Source of the DNA: Clostridiales bacterium
GTDB lineage: Bacteria > Bacillota > Clostridia > TANB77 > CAG-508
NCBI GenBank assembly: GCA_019417465.1
Contig: DXVF01000001.1
Span: 152,196-216,195, forward strand
Reading direction: 5' to 3'
Length of the DNA: 64,000 bases
The position numbers and the translations under genes are program-made. The notes under the pieces were generated by a model, which saw only the letters and a program-made list of their open reading frames with translations, did no database searches and was not told the origin of the DNA. The first letter of the stretch is position 1; each line of letters starts with the position of its first letter. Of this stretch, positions 33,247-47,014 are shown one piece after another.

Positions 33247-33334
33247 AACGGGGGATTTTGGCAAAACTTAATGCGATGTTTTTATCGAATCTAATTATTC
33301 TTTCCATCAAATTTACCAAAATACCCCGTGTTTT
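33247..33334. repeat. Imperfect palindrome, GGGGATTTTGGCAAA type
   Basis: AACGGGGGATTTTGGCAAA near 33247 is matched by TTTACCAAAATACCCCGTGTT ending near 33334. It lies between dnaB and tilS. It belongs with the palindromes at 48987 and 52255 by its TTTTGGCAA core. Confidence 0.65.
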
Positions 33335-33356
33335 TATTTACTTCTTACATCTTAAT

Positions 33357-34688
33357 TTAATCTCTATATTTTTCTATATTAGCAAATTTCGTGTAATTTC
33401 CAAGCCATAATAATTCTACTGTTCCAGTTGAACCAGCTCTATGTTTTGCAATAATTACTTCTGCTATATTTTTCTTTTCAGATTCTTCATTATAATAATC
33501 ATCACGATATAAAAACATAACAATATCAGCATCTTGCTCTATAGCTCCAGATTCACGAAGGTCTGAAAGCATAGGTCTATGGTCTGGTCTTTGCTCTGGT
33601 GCACGAGATAACTGTGATAGTGCAATTACTGGAACATTAATTTCTTTTGCAAGTATTTTTAAAGACCTACTAATTTCTGAAATTTCTTGTTCACGACTTC
33701 CGCTTTTTTTATTACTTCCTTGAACTAACTGTAAATAGTCTATTACAACTAACCCAATATTTTTTTCTAATTTCATTTTTCTACACTTTGCACGAATTTC
33801 CATAATAGAAATACCTGGTGTATCATCTATAAAAATTTGTGACTCTGAAAGTTCTCCTGATGCCATAGCAAGCTTGGTCCAATCTTCATCTTCTATTTTA
33901 CCAGTTCTAACTTTATTACTATCTACCATCGCTTCACTACACAAAATTCTGTTGCCCATTTGTTCTTTAGACATCTCAAGACTAAATATAGCAACAGGCA
34001 CATTAGCTCTTACAGCAGCATTTGATGCAATATTTAATGCAAAAGCAGATTTTCCCATAGCAGGTCTTGCTGCAACTAATATTAGATCTGAATTATGAAG
34101 TCCAGCTGTTTTATAATCTAAGTCTGCAAATCCTGTTGGTACTCCTGTAATATGTTGTTTTCTATTATATAATTCTTCTAACTGTGTGAAAGATTCAACT
34201 AAAATGTCTTTCATAGATGAATAGCCTTTTTGATTTTTTCTTTGCATAACATTAAAAATCTTTTTTTCTGCAACATCCATTATATCTTCTACTTCTTGCG
34301 TTTGGTCATACCCTAAAACAATAAGCTCATTTGCAGTTTTTATTAATGTTCTAAGCATAGATTTTTCTTCTACTATTTTTATATATTTCTCTACATTTGC
34401 AGTTGTTGGAACTTTTTCCGGAAGCTCAGCTAGATACTCTAATCCTCCAACAGATTCAAATTTTCCTAAAGAAACAAGTTCATCTTTAAGAGTAATAATA
34501 TCTACTGGCTCTCCTCTATTGTATAAATTCATTATTGCACTATAGATTACTTTATTATCTTCTCTATAAAAATCTTCTTCTTTTAGTACTTCTACAGCAG
34601 AGATAACAGAATCTTTATCTGTTAACATACTTCCTATAACTGCTTGCTCTGCTTCTATATCGTGTGGTGGTACTTTACCTAAATCCAT
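33357..34688 (-). CDS. dnaB: Replicative DNA helicase DnaB
   Basis: Hexameric 5'-3' helicase of the replication fork, about 443 aa, usual family length. The N-terminal domain begins DLGKVPPHDIEAEQAVIGSM. The RecA-like domain has Walker A RPAMGKSAFALNI, Walker B VVIDYLQL and the SLEMSKEQ motif. ATG at 34688 is chosen because AAAGGAG lies ten bases upstream; the frame stays open to 34754, but that part (MLKNSQNCQ...) is not family-like. The order rplI-dnaB is conserved in Firmicutes. Confidence 0.95.
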   Translation of the reverse strand: MDLGKVPPHDIEAEQAVIGSMLTDKDSVISAVEVLKEEDFYREDNKVIYSAIMNLYNRGEPVDIITLKDELVSLGKFESVGGLEYLAELPEKVPTTANVEKYIKIVEEKSMLRTLIKTANELIVLGYDQTQEVEDIMDVAEKKIFNVMQRKNQKGYSSMKDILVESFTQLEELYNRKQHITGVPTGFADLDYKTAGLHNSDLILVAARPAMGKSAFALNIASNAAVRANVPVAIFSLEMSKEQMGNRILCSEAMVDSNKVRTGKIEDEDWTKLAMASGELSESQIFIDDTPGISIMEIRAKCRKMKLEKNIGLVVIDYLQLVQGSNKKSGSREQEISEISRSLKILAKEINVPVIALSQLSRAPEQRPDHRPMLSDLRESGAIEQDADIVMFLYRDDYYNEESEKKNIAEVIIAKHRAGSTGTVELLWLGNYTKFANIEKYRD

Positions 34689-34746
34689 TATTTTTCGCTC
34701 CTTTGATTGCAAAATAACTCGTGCCATTTGACAATTTTGACTATTT

Positions 34747-35190
34747 TTAAGCAAGAGTATTCACTTTTAAATTTGCTATAACTCCTTCATATAGTTTTAT
34801 ATCTACATTTACTGTTCCCAAAACTTTTATAGTTTCTTTTAAGACTATTTTCTTTTTATCTATATCAATATTATATTGTGATTTTAAATTTTCTGCAATT
34901 TCCTTTGAAGTAACTCCTCCAAAAATTTTTCCATTATCTCCTGCTTTTACTTGTATTTTTAAAACTATATCTTTTAATTTATTTGCTGTTTCTATTGCTT
35001 TCGCTTTTTCTAAATCTTTTTTATGCTGATTTGAATCTTGTTTTGCCTTTAACTTTACTAAATTATCTTTAGTTGCTTCTATAGCCAATTTTTTAGGAAA
35101 TAAATAGTTCCTTGCATATCCATCACTTGCATTTATAACTTCATCTTTTTTTCCTACACCTTTTATATTATCAAGTAATATTACTTTCAT
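34747..35190 (-). CDS. rplI: 50S ribosomal protein L9
   Basis: Binds 23S rRNA at the L1 stalk base. 147 aa, usual length. It starts [19 protein letters not shown] and has the family motif [14 protein letters not shown], a long connecting helix and the C-terminal domain. The ATG at 35190 has GGAGG upstream. It sits upstream of dnaB with a gap of about 58 bases, as in the gdpP-rplI-dnaB cluster of other Firmicutes. Confidence 0.95.
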   Translation of the reverse strand: MKVILLDNIKGVGKKDEVINASDGYARNYLFPKKLAIEATKDNLVKLKAKQDSNQHKKDLEKAKAIETANKLKDIVLKIQVKAGDNGKIFGGVTSKEIAENLKSQYNIDIDKKKIVLKETIKVLGTVNVDIKLYEGVIANLKVNTLA

Positions 35191-35288
35191 ACTTAAATCC
35201 TCCAAGTCTTTCAATTTCCTATATTTTATAACAAATCAAGCATTTTTTCAATACCTTAATATCATTTTACAAACTACATATTATTATA

Positions 35289-35320
35289 TAAAAAAAGAAC
35301 CTATATCTTAAAAAGATATA
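35289..35320 (-). terminator. Terminator after the DUF4870-like gene
   Basis: On the minus strand TATATCTT and AAGATATA form a hairpin with a very short loop, followed by GGTTCTTTTTTT. It separates the three small membrane proteins from rplI. Confidence 0.65.
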
Positions 35321-35332
35321 AATTCTTTATAA

Positions 35333-35659
35333 TTATCCTTCTATTTGTTTTCCAAATATAGATTTAGCTATATTTCCTATTACAGGCAATTCTGGATTTT
35401 CCCCATTATTTGCTTTTACTATTCCTAATATAATAAATACAATATAAGCAATATAAGGAAGTGTTGATAGTAATCCAATTCCTGTTAATCCAGCTAAAAA
35501 TCCTAGAATAAAACTTAGTATTATATAGGCTATAAATATAACAATTGATTGAGCGCAGTGAAATTTAACATCTCTGCTACTTTCTTTTTGAAATAAAAAT
35601 ATTAATGCACATATAAATACTATGTATCCTACTATTGATTTTGTCTTTTCATTATTCAT
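35333..35659 (-). CDS. Small membrane protein, DUF4870-like, 108 aa
   Basis: Three hydrophobic helices (residues about 10-26, 38-58 and 63-88) and the family-like segments KFHCAQSIVIFIAYIIL and VKANNGENPELPVIGNIAK. The ATG at 35659 has AAAGGAGG seven bases upstream, so it is preferred over the upstream in-frame start. It is the last of three small membrane genes (TM2, DUF2752, this one) with short spacing. Role unknown. Confidence 0.8.
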   Translation of the reverse strand: MNNEKTKSIVGYIVFICALIFLFQKESSRDVKFHCAQSIVIFIAYIILSFILGFLAGLTGIGLLSTLPYIAYIVFIILGIVKANNGENPELPVIGNIAKSIFGKQIEG

Positions 35660-35942
35660 TATTAGGTTCCTCCTTTTTAATATATTTATGCCATGTATAA
35701 GCATATATAATTACTGTATATGGAAAAACAATTATTACTTTCCAATTATAATTTATTGCATCTTGAAAATTCAGATGCAATATAGATAAGAATGCTCTTG
35801 TCATTCCACAATTAAAGCATTCTTTCCCTGTAATTCTTTTATATATACATATACTTTCCATAGAATTCTCTATTGGTATATTATATAAAATTATTAGTAG
35901 AATAAAATTAATTACTATAAAAAAAATAATTTTTTTATTCAT
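35652..35942 (-). CDS. DUF2752-family membrane protein
   Basis: Short protein with two hydrophobic helices and the DUF2752 signature ITGKECFNCGMTRAF (Cys-x2-CGMTRA). The ATG at 35942 lies inside the last codons of the TM2 gene (overlapping its stop), which suggests translational coupling; a start at 35960 is possible but less likely. Its 3' end overlaps the start of the next small gene by eight bases. The three genes look like one operon. Function not established. Confidence 0.8.
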   Translation of the reverse strand: MNKKIIFFIVINFILLIILYNIPIENSMESICIYKRITGKECFNCGMTRAFLSILHLNFQDAINYNWKVIIVFPYTVIIYAYTWHKYIKKEEPNNE

Positions 35943-36147
35943 TAACGATAGCATTTCCATCTTTATCTGTAAATTTACCTGTTATTATCATGATTAAGTC
36001 TACTAATGTCCAAATTCCGCATCCACCACATGTTATAAGCATTAATATACCTGTTCCTATTTTACCTGCATAAAAACGGTGTACACCTATAGATCCTAAA
36101 AATATACATAATAATAATGTAGTTAACCAATTTTTCTCACTTTTCAT
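35935..36147 (-). CDS. TM2 domain-containing protein, 70 aa
   Basis: Two hydrophobic helices joined by a short turn, with the TM2 signature FLGSIGVHRFYAGKIGTGIL followed by CGGCGIWTLVDLIMIITG. First of three overlapping small membrane-protein genes. The DUF2752 start overlaps its stop codon. Function not established. Confidence 0.88.
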   Translation of the reverse strand: MKSEKNWLTTLLLCIFLGSIGVHRFYAGKIGTGILMLITCGGCGIWTLVDLIMIITGKFTDKDGNAIVNE

Positions 36148-36257
36148 TTAAATTCCCCCCTTATTTTACATTTTTTCTTTTAGCATCACATTTTAATATT
36201 ACTATTACTTTTTAATTCTGTCAATTACTTATTAAAAAAATTTAAAATCGGAAGAAA

Positions 36258-36315
36258 TGGACAAAGGGAGTCTTGGACAGAGAACCGTCCCTTTGTCCAA
36301 CCGTCCCTCTGTCCA
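36258..36315. repeat. Rearranged copy of the GGACAGAGGGACGG palindrome
   Basis: Contains broken pieces of the palindromes at 28959 and 30253 (TGGACAAAGGGA, GGACAGAGAACCGTCCC, CCGTCCCTCTGTCCA) in shuffled order. It lies between gdpP and the TM2 gene. Confidence 0.7.
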
Positions 36316-36327
36316 CCTTTTACAATC

Positions 36328-38353
36328 TTAGCTTGATATTTCGCTAAAATATTCATTTATTCTATTTATTAATTCATTCTTAACATCTTCTATATCCATT
36401 CCTTCAACTTGTGCTCCGGCTAAGGTAATATGTCCTCCGCCACCAAGTTTTTCTAATATAACCTGAACATTAATGTCACCTATTGATCTACCACTAATAC
36501 AAACTTTTTCTCCTAAATATCCTATTACAAAAGATGCAGTTATATCACTTATTGTTAGTAATTCATCTGCAGCTTTTGCACAAATTATATTTGCATTTTT
36601 ATCTTCTTTATAATAAATTGAAATTGCAATTGTACCATTTACTATTTCTGCATCAGAAACAATTTCTGATATAGTATTATATGTTTTTATATCACTTTGG
36701 AACCATTTTTTTACTTTTATTATATCTACACCACATTTTCTTAAATATGCGGCTGCTTCAAATGTTCTTACACCAGTTTTAAATGTAAAGTTTTTTGTAT
36801 CCATCATAATACCTGCATATAATCCTTCAGCTTCTAATTCTGATAAAGTAAGTGGTTTTCCGAGAGTATTCTATTAGCTCTGTTACTAGTTCACATGCTG
36901 ATGAAGCATAGACTTCTTGGAATGTTAATGTTGCATTTTCTATATAATCTGTGCTTCTTCTATGATGATCTATTACAACAATTTTACTTGTTTTTTCTAA
37001 CAATTCTGGTACTTCTACATATGTTTTTTTATGTGTATCAACAATAATTAATAATGTATCTTGACTAATTTTTGAAAGTGCTTCATTTTTGTTAATAATA
37101 ATATCTTGATACTCTTTTTGGCTTTTTGCTACTTGTATAAAATTGTCCAAACTTATTCCTGAAGTTTCATTTACTATATAGCTTTCTTTCTCTAAAGATT
37201 TAGCAATTCTATATATACCAAGACTTGCTCCCATGCAATCTATGTCTCCATTTGTATGTCCCATTATTAAAACATCTTTTGCTTCTCCTATTAATTCTTC
37301 TAATGCATGTGCTACAATTCTTGCTTTTACTCTTGTTCTTTTTTCTACTTCTTGTGCTCTTCCTCCAAAGAATAAATATTTACCATTTTCTCTCACAACA
37401 GCTTGGTCTCCACCACGACCTAAAGCTATATCCATTGCTGCCTTAGCAGATTTATATTTATCATAATTAGATTCTCCCTCGTTAGAAACAGCTATACTTA
37501 ATGTCGATTGGATTCTTCCAGGTACTTCTAGCTCTTTTATTGTATCTAATATATTAAATTTTTTCTCCTCTATTTCTTTTAAATATTTTTGCTCAAAGAT
37601 ACATACAAAATTATCTCTTTCTTGTTTTAAAACTAAACCTTTAAAAGATGTCGCCCAATCATATATTGTTTTCTCTATTTTTGCAGTCATTTCTGGCTTA
37701 TCTTCACTAGAGATTCTTTGCATAATCTCTTCATAATTATCAATCATTATAATTCCAACACATATCTTAGAATTATTAAAGTTTTCTTGTAACTTTATAT
37801 GTTCTGTTTCATCAATGAAATACAATGTAGCCATATATTCTTTTTGTTTTTTCTTATCATTCTGTTTTGATTTTACATACTCACCTAATATTTTATATTC
37901 TCTTTTTCCAATAGTAACATGGTTATTAATTGTATTATTTTTATCCTTCTCATTAGAATTTTCTATTTCTAATTTTAATTCTTTTATTATTGTATTTAAA
38001 TGTGTGTTTATATCTATATTTGCAAACTCCTGTACAAACTTTGTACTTTTCCAAATTATATTTCCGTTCGTTTCTATAATTATTAAAGGAAAAGGTGAAT
38101 TAATTAAAGATCTTTTTGACACTTTATCTACATTAATTGTAAGTTCTTTAATATGTTCTGATAATTCTGCTGTTCGTTTTTTATTTGTCCAACTAGTATA
38201 AACTAAAATTAAAGAATATATTATAATTGCTGGTATTATTAATCTTACTTCATAACAACACAATGCAATTAGTAATATTGCAATAATTACTAAATATGCT
38301 TTTGTTTTTGAGACAAGACCATCAAATAGTTTTACATTATTATTATTTGACAT
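36328..38353 (-). CDS. gdpP: Cyclic-di-AMP phosphodiesterase GdpP, 674 aa, with one CGG +1 shift
   Basis: Membrane-bound DHH-DHHA1 phosphodiesterase that lowers c-di-AMP. Two TM helices lie at residues about 15-52, then a degenerate PAS part, a degenerate GGDEF part (about 200-320), and the DHH domain with MGHTNGDIDCMGASLGIY (about 345) and VIDHHRRS (about 440). The DHHA1 end contains GGGGHITLAGAQ. Straight translation fails at the CGG at 36860-36862 (ELIEYS-R). Skipping the C gives ELIEYS-GKPLTLSELEAEGL and links DHH to DHHA1, which the enzyme needs. Start ATG 38353 has GGAG. A consensus promoter lies directly upstream. Confidence 0.93.
36860..36862 (-). other. CGG +1 frameshift site in gdpP
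   Basis: TCT CGG AAA ACC becomes TCT (C) GGA AAA CCA CTT. The new glycine is residue 498, at the DHH-DHHA1 connection. Confidence 0.92.
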
Positions 38354-38381
38354 AACAATCTCCTTTTATCATAATATATTA

Positions 38382-38410
38382 ATTTTACTATTTTTCTATA
38401 TATTTGTCAA
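38382..38410 (-). promoter_or_regulatory. Sigma-A promoter of gdpP
   Basis: TTGACA (38410-38405 on the minus strand), a 17-base spacer and TAAAAT (38387-38382), about 30 bases upstream of the ATG at 38353. Confidence 0.75.
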
Positions 38411-38525
38411 GTAACGAAAAAAGAGCAAATGCTTACAGCTAACGCTTTTTACTTGATATCTAATTTAAACATATAAATCGAGATTGATATTAATAAATCT
38501 TTTGCTTATACTCTTTAGCACACCC

Positions 38526-38568
38526 CAAAAAAGATTTATTGCAATTTTGTTACAATAAATCTTTTTTT
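38526..38568. terminator. Bidirectional terminator between rpoC and gdpP
   Basis: AAAAAAGATTTATTG is mirrored by CAATAAATCTTTTTTT around a short loop: a perfect 15-bp stem with A- and T-tracts on both sides. Confidence 0.75.
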
Positions 38569-38658
38569 ATAACTATTTATTCCGTAAATGTTTTAGACTT
38601 TTCATTAGCTTTTTGTATATAAAATGCCTTAAATAAATTATCTAATATATTTAAAGAA

Positions 38659-38696
38659 CGTGTTAAATTGGTCAATTTAACACGCCCCTTTTTGCA
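38659..38696. terminator. Hairpin just downstream of rpoC
   Basis: CGTGTTAAATT and AATTTAACACG form an 11-bp stem with a four-base loop, 20-55 bases after the rpoC stop. The T-tract is better on the plus strand than on the minus strand, so its direction is uncertain. Confidence 0.55.
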
Positions 38697-38714
38697 AAAT
38701 AAATCTTTTTATTT

Positions 38715-42260
<3,546 letters not shown>

Positions 42261-42550
42261 TTAGGAGCCCCCTATTTTTTATTTTTTTGGTAAGGCTATA
42301 TTAAAGCCTTTAGTTTATAGAGCATCTTTTCATTTTCTTTACTATACTTCTCCGCTGGTGCAAACTAATTGATGTAAATAAGGAAAACAAAACTAGATGT
42401 ATTATTCAATTAAATCTTTATTATTTCATTTTACATTTATACATTTATTTGTTACTGTTTAGTAATATTTAGGCTATAACAACACAAAATAATGTATTTA
42501 TAGCTAACTAACAACAATTAATACTATTTAATAATTCACCTCTATACTTA

Positions 42551-42710
42551 GGTTCTTAGGGGCTGATATATATATTAAAAAGTGGAGCTTCGACCATGAG
42601 TCGTAACCTCTTTTTCTGTTTATAGTGTGTCTATACCATCTGAATCTGCTTGATACTAAAGCGCCTTCGAGAACGGAACTTTTTAATATATATATCAGCC
42701 CCTAAGAACC
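42551..42710 (-). ncRNA. Structured RNA element, copy A, between rpoB and rpoC
   Basis: Two perfect 33-bp inverted arms (42551-42583 and 42678-42710) close a core of about 94 bases. Read on the minus strand the core (GTTCCGTTCTCGAAGGCGC..., ...GACACACTATAAACAG...) is clearly homologous to the plus-strand element at 57144-57261, with compensating stem changes: CGAC/GTCG here replaces ACCTT/AAGGT there. It lies in the 492-base rpoB-rpoC gap and on the rpoBC strand, so it could act on rpoC expression or be processed as a separate RNA. I cannot assign it to a named family. Confidence 0.75.
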
Positions 42711-42749
42711 GGAACTAGAAGCACTAATCACAAAATAACACCAATTTAT

Positions 42750-45700
42750 TTACTCTTCATCTATAATATCTTCATCATTTAAAATATTGTCTTCTGCTAA
42801 ATCGTTATCAAAAATTAATAAGTCTTCTTCTTCATCAGCAACATCTTCAAATAAAATATTTTCTTCATCATCTATATCTTCTTCGTCAGCTTCAATATAG
42901 TTTTCTTCTAATTCAGATTCATCTACTATTGTTTCTTCTCCTAACTTTTTGTTAGCTTCAATATTGAAGTCTATTCCGTCATCAATACTTTCTTTTAATT
43001 CTAATTCTTTATCATCACTAGAATAAAGTCTAATATCCAATCCTAATGATTGTAATTCTTTTATTAAAACTTTAAAGCTTTCCGGAACTCCAGGTTCTGG
43101 AATATTTTCACCTTTTACTATAGCTTCATATGTTTTTACTCTTCCTACTACATCATCAGATTTAACTGTTAACATTTCTTGAAGAGTATATGCAGCGCCA
43201 TATGCTTCTAGTGCCCAAACTTCCATTTCACCAAAACGTTGTCCACCAAATTGTGCTTTACCTCCTAAAGGTTGCTGTGTAACTAAAGAATATGGTCCTG
43301 TTGAACGAGCATGTATTTTGTCATCTACTAAGTGATGTAATTTTAACATATACATAACACCAACTGTAATTGGATGATCAAACGCCTCTCCTGTTCTTCC
43401 ATCATATAAAGTAGTTTTTCCATCTCTTGAAAGACCAGCTTCTTCTAGTAAATCTTCTATTTCGTCTGATTTAGCACCATCAAATACTGGTGTTGCAACT
43501 TTCCATCCTAATACTCTTGCTGCCATTCCTAAGTGAACCTCTAAAACTTGACCAAGATTCATACGAGAAGGTACACCAAGTGGATTTAATACTATATCTA
43601 CAGGTGTTCCATCAGGCATAAATGGCATATCTTCTTCTGGTAATATTCTGGAAATAACACCTTTGTTACCATGACGTCCAGCCATTTTATCACCAACAGA
43701 GATTTTTCTCTTTGTTGCAATATAACAACGAATAACTTGGTTAACACCAGGTCCTAATTCATCAGAATTATCTCTAGTAAATATTTTAACATCTACTATT
43801 GTTCCTGCTTCTCCATGTGGTACACGAAGTGATGTATCTCTTACTTCTCTTGCCTTTTCTCCAAATATAGCACGAAGTAATCTTTCTTCTGCAGTAAGCT
43901 CAGTTTCTCCTTTTGGAGTTACTTTACCAACTAAGATGTCTCCAGGTCTTACTTCCGCTCCTATTCTTATAATTCCATTTTCATCTAAGTCTTTTAATCC
44001 ATCATCACCAACATTTGGTATGTCACGAGTAATTTCTTCTGGCCCAAGTTTAGTATCACGGCATTCACAATCATATTCTTCAATATGTATTGATGTATAA
44101 ACATCTTCTTTTACTAATCTCTCACTAATTAAAACAGCATCTTCATAGTTATAACCTTCCCAAGTTGTATATGCAATAAGTACATTCTTTCCTAATGCCA
44201 TTTCTCCATTTTTAGTTGATGGACCATCTGCTAAAATATCTCCTACCTTTACTAGTTCTCCTCTTGTAACTACTGGTCTTTGGTTGATACAAGTTCCACC
44301 ATTTGTTCTTTTAAATTTGCGTAATTTATAAGTGTCTAATGTATTTTTCTTATTTCTAACTATTACTTCATCACCAGTTACTTTTTCAATAACACCATCA
44401 TTAATTGCAGTAACAGTAATCCCAGAGTCTTTAGCAGCTCTATATTCGATACCTGTTCCTACAATAGGTGTCTCAACAGTTAAAAGTGGAACTGCTTGAC
44501 GTTGCATGTTTGATCCCATAAGTGAACGCTTAACATCATCATGTTCTACGAATGGAATCATAGCTGCAGCAACAGATACAAGTTGTCTTGGTGATACATC
44601 CACATAATCAACTGATTCTCTATCGACTTCTGTAATTTCTTCTTTATATCTTACTTTTATTCTTTTATTTATAAATCTTCCTTCTTCATCTAAAGGTTCA
44701 GATGCTTGTGCAATAATATGTTTATCTTCTTCATCTGCTGGCATATATTCAACAATATCTGTTACTTTTCCTGTCTCTAAATCTACCTTTCTGTATGGTG
44801 TCTCTATAAATCCATATTCATTAATTATTGCGAAACAAGAAAGTGCTGAAATAAGTCCAATGTTTGGCCCTTCTGGAGATTCAACTGGACATAATCTACC
44901 ATAGTGAGTATGGTGAATATCTCTTACTTCGAATCCTGCTCTTTCTCTAGTCAAACCACCTGGTCCTAATGCAGAAATTCTTCTTTTATGTGTAAGCTCA
45001 GAAAGTGGGTTTGTTTGATCCATAAATTGTGATAATTGTGAACTACCAAAGAACTCTCTTATTGAAGATGTTATTGGTTTTGTATTAATTAATGTTTGTG
45101 GTGTAATAACATCTAAGTCCTGAATTGTCATTCTTTCACGAACTACTCTTTCAAGTCTTGTTAAACCAATTCTAAATTGATTTTGTAAAAGTTCTCCAAC
45201 TGAACGTATACGTCTATTTCCTAAATGATCTATATCATCTACTTCACCTAAACCATATTCTAAATTTAATAAATAACTAATAGATGCTATAATATCTTCG
45301 TTAGTGATATGTCTTGGTAATAGTTCTTCCATTCTCTCTTTTAGTACTCTATGTAAATCTTTTTCTTCTGTAGTATCTAAAATAGATTTTAATACTTCAT
45401 AATTCACATATTCTTTAAAATGTAGGTCACTTATATCCACATTTGTTACAATCTTGTGGATATTTACTGTTCCATTTCCTATAATTCTTACTTTTCTATC
45501 ATTAACTTCTACATCTACTATATTTAATCCTGTATTTTGTATTTCTTCTGCAATTTCTCTATTAATCGTATTTCCTTTTTCTACTAAAACTTCACCTGTA
45601 CCAGGGTCTATAATATCTTCTGCTGCAATTCTTCCAGCAATTCTTGATGCTAGACTTAGCTTTTTATTAAATTTGTATCTACCAACTTTTGCTAAGTCAT

Positions 45701-46490
45701 ATCTTCTTGAATCAAAGAATAGTCCTGTAAATAAGCTTCTTGCAGCTTCAACAGTTGGAAGTTCTCCAGGTCTTAATTTTTTATATATTTCAATTAATGC
45801 TTCATCAGAAGTTTTAACTGTATCTTTCCCGATACTTGCTATCAATTTTGGCTCTTCTCCAAATAATTCTAAAATTTGGCTATCAGTTTCTACACCAATT
45901 GCTCTTAATAATGATGTAACAGGTAGTTTTCTTGTTCTATCTACTCTTACATAGAAAACATCATTACTATCTGTTTCATATTCAAGCCAAGCACCACGAA
46001 TTGGCATAACTGTAGATGTATATATTTTCTTTCCTGTTTTATCGTAATCACTTGCATAATAACATCCTGGTGAACGAACTAATTGGCTAACAACTACTCT
46101 TTCTGCACCATTAATTACAAATGTTCCACTATCTGTCATTAGTGGGAAATCACCTAAATAAATTTCTTGTTCCTTAATTTCACCAGTTTCACGGTTAATT
46201 AATCTAACTTTTACATGTAATCTAGTTGAGTATGTTGCATCTCTTTCTTTAGCTTCTTCTACTGTATATTTTGTTTTATCTTCCATATAGTAATCGAAAA
46301 ATTCTAAGACTAAATTTCCTGTGTAATCTATGATTGGGGAAATATCTTTTAGTACCTCTCCTAAACCTTCTTCAACGAACCAATCATATGAATCTTTTTG
46401 AACCTTAATTAGATTTGGCATTTCAATTGCATCACCAATTTTGGCAAAAGTCTTTCGCATGCATTTTTCATGTTTTACTTCTTTTAACAA
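42750..46490 (-). CDS. rpoB: RNA polymerase beta subunit RpoB, 1246 aa
   Basis: Subunit that with RpoC forms the active-site cleft. Family landmarks: the rifampicin region [20 protein letters not shown] followed by [11 protein letters not shown], the [19 protein letters not shown] block, and the C-terminal [20 protein letters not shown]. The end carries an extra acidic tail of about 80 residues (Glu/Asp runs). Start TTG at 46490 follows AGGGGTG. No in-frame CGG occurs, so it reads in one frame, unlike rpoC. The usual rplKAJL genes are not upstream; rpoB has its own promoter and a leader of about 300 bases. Confidence 0.97.
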   Translation of the reverse strand: MLKEVKHEKCMRKTFAKIGDAIEMPNLIKVQKDSYDWFVEEGLGEVLKDISPIIDYTGNLVLEFFDYYMEDKTKYTVEEAKERDATYSTRLHVKVRLINRETGEIKEQEIYLGDFPLMTDSGTFVINGAERVVVSQLVRSPGCYYASDYDKTGKKIYTSTVMPIRGAWLEYETDSNDVFYVRVDRTRKLPVTSLLRAIGVETDSQILELFGEEPKLIASIGKDTVKTSDEALIEIYKKLRPGELPTVEAARSLFTGLFFDSRRYDLAKVGRYKFNKKLSLASRIAGRIAAEDIIDPGTGEVLVEKGNTINREIAEEIQNTGLNIVDVEVNDRKVRIIGNGTVNIHKIVTNVDISDLHFKEYVNYEVLKSILDTTEEKDLHRVLKERMEELLPRHITNEDIIASISYLLNLEYGLGEVDDIDHLGNRRIRSVGELLQNQFRIGLTRLERVVRERMTIQDLDVITPQTLINTKPITSSIREFFGSSQLSQFMDQTNPLSELTHKRRISALGPGGLTRERAGFEVRDIHHTHYGRLCPVESPEGPNIGLISALSCFAIINEYGFIETPYRKVDLETGKVTDIVEYMPADEEDKHIIAQASEPLDEEGRFINKRIKVRYKEEITEVDRESVDYVDVSPRQLVSVAAAMIPFVEHDDVKRSLMGSNMQRQAVPLLTVETPIVGTGIEYRAAKDSGITVTAINDGVIEKVTGDEVIVRNKKNTLDTYKLRKFKRTNGGTCINQRPVVTRGELVKVGDILADGPSTKNGEMALGKNVLIAYTTWEGYNYEDAVLISERLVKEDVYTSIHIEEYDCECRDTKLGPEEITRDIPNVGDDGLKDLDENGIIRIGAEVRPGDILVGKVTPKGETELTAEERLLRAIFGEKAREVRDTSLRVPHGEAGTIVDVKIFTRDNSDELGPGVNQVIRCYIATKRKISVGDKMAGRHGNKGVISRILPEEDMPFMPDGTPVDIVLNPLGVPSRMNLGQVLEVHLGMAARVLGWKVATPVFDGAKSDEIEDLLEEAGLSRDGKTTLYDGRTGEAFDHPITVGVMYMLKLHHLVDDKIHARSTGPYSLVTQQPLGGKAQFGGQRFGEMEVWALEAYGAAYTLQEMLTVKSDDVVGRVKTYEAIVKGENIPEPGVPESFKVLIKELQSLGLDIRLYSSDDKELELKESIDDGIDFNIEANKKLGEETIVDESELEENYIEADEEDIDDEENILFEDVADEEEDLLIFDNDLAEDNILNDEDIIDEE

Positions 46491-46692
46491 AATAAATCAC
46501 CCCTAAAAAAATTTAAGCAGAACTTTAAAAATATATAAAGATTTAATAAATGAGTCCTTCTTATATTTGAAGTTTAAATACAAATAAATGAAGCCTACTG
46601 CTTATATGACTCCATTTCTTTTGTGTAACTACTAATATAATTCCTCTCATTTTTAAATTTACATAACGAAGATAATAGCAACAAAAAAGTAA

Positions 46693-46712
46693 GCTAGCAT
46701 TTTTATGCTAAC
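46693..46712 (-). terminator. Attenuator-like hairpin in the rpoB leader
   Basis: On the minus strand GTTAGCAT and ATGCTAGC form a stem followed by TTACTTTTTT. It lies between the rpoB promoter (46799-46827) and the start (46490), so it may attenuate rpoBC transcription. Confidence 0.5.
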
Positions 46713-46798
46713 ACCTTTTTGTTTATTTTTTTATATTACTTAATTAATAACTTTTCTATCATAATCACCCTTCAAATATTGGATAATATACGTATTTT

Positions 46799-46827
46799 AT
46801 TATATATTAATTTATATAGCTTGTCAA
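46799..46827 (-). promoter_or_regulatory. Sigma-A promoter of rpoB
   Basis: Perfect TTGACA (46827-46822 on the minus strand), 17-base spacer, perfect TATAAT (46804-46799). It gives a leader of roughly 300 bases before the rpoB start. Confidence 0.88.
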
Positions 46828-46918
46828 TAAATTTTTAAAAAAATCTCATATTTTTAAGCATAATTCTAGCTATTATTCTTTCTTTTACTTTTATCATAAT
46901 TTATTACATAATATATGC

Positions 46919-46972
46919 AAAAAACTAACGGATAAAGAACTTGATTTAAAGTCTTTTATCCGCTAGTTTTTC
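46919..46972. terminator. Strong terminator between sortase gene and rpoB
   Basis: AAAAACTAACGGATAAA and TTTATCCGCTAGTTTTT pair with one mismatch around a loop of about 18 bases, with A- and T-tracts on both sides. It lies just after the sortase stop at 47015. Confidence 0.8.
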
Positions 46973-47014
46973 TAATTAGTATTCATTTTTTCCGTTCAAA
47001 AAGAACATAATTTT

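Noticed and set aside
36328..38353. Two separate genes for the DHH and DHHA1 parts of GdpP, and likewise split spoIIE, ftsH or mreB as gene pairs or pseudogenes
   Set aside because: The fused products match full-length families with no missing residues at the junction, and downstream fragments lack their own ribosome-binding sites at their first in-frame start.
42551..42710. Plain rho-independent terminator between rpoB and rpoC
   Set aside because: The loop of about 94 bases is far too large, there is no T-tract, and the core is homologous to the element at 57.1 kb.
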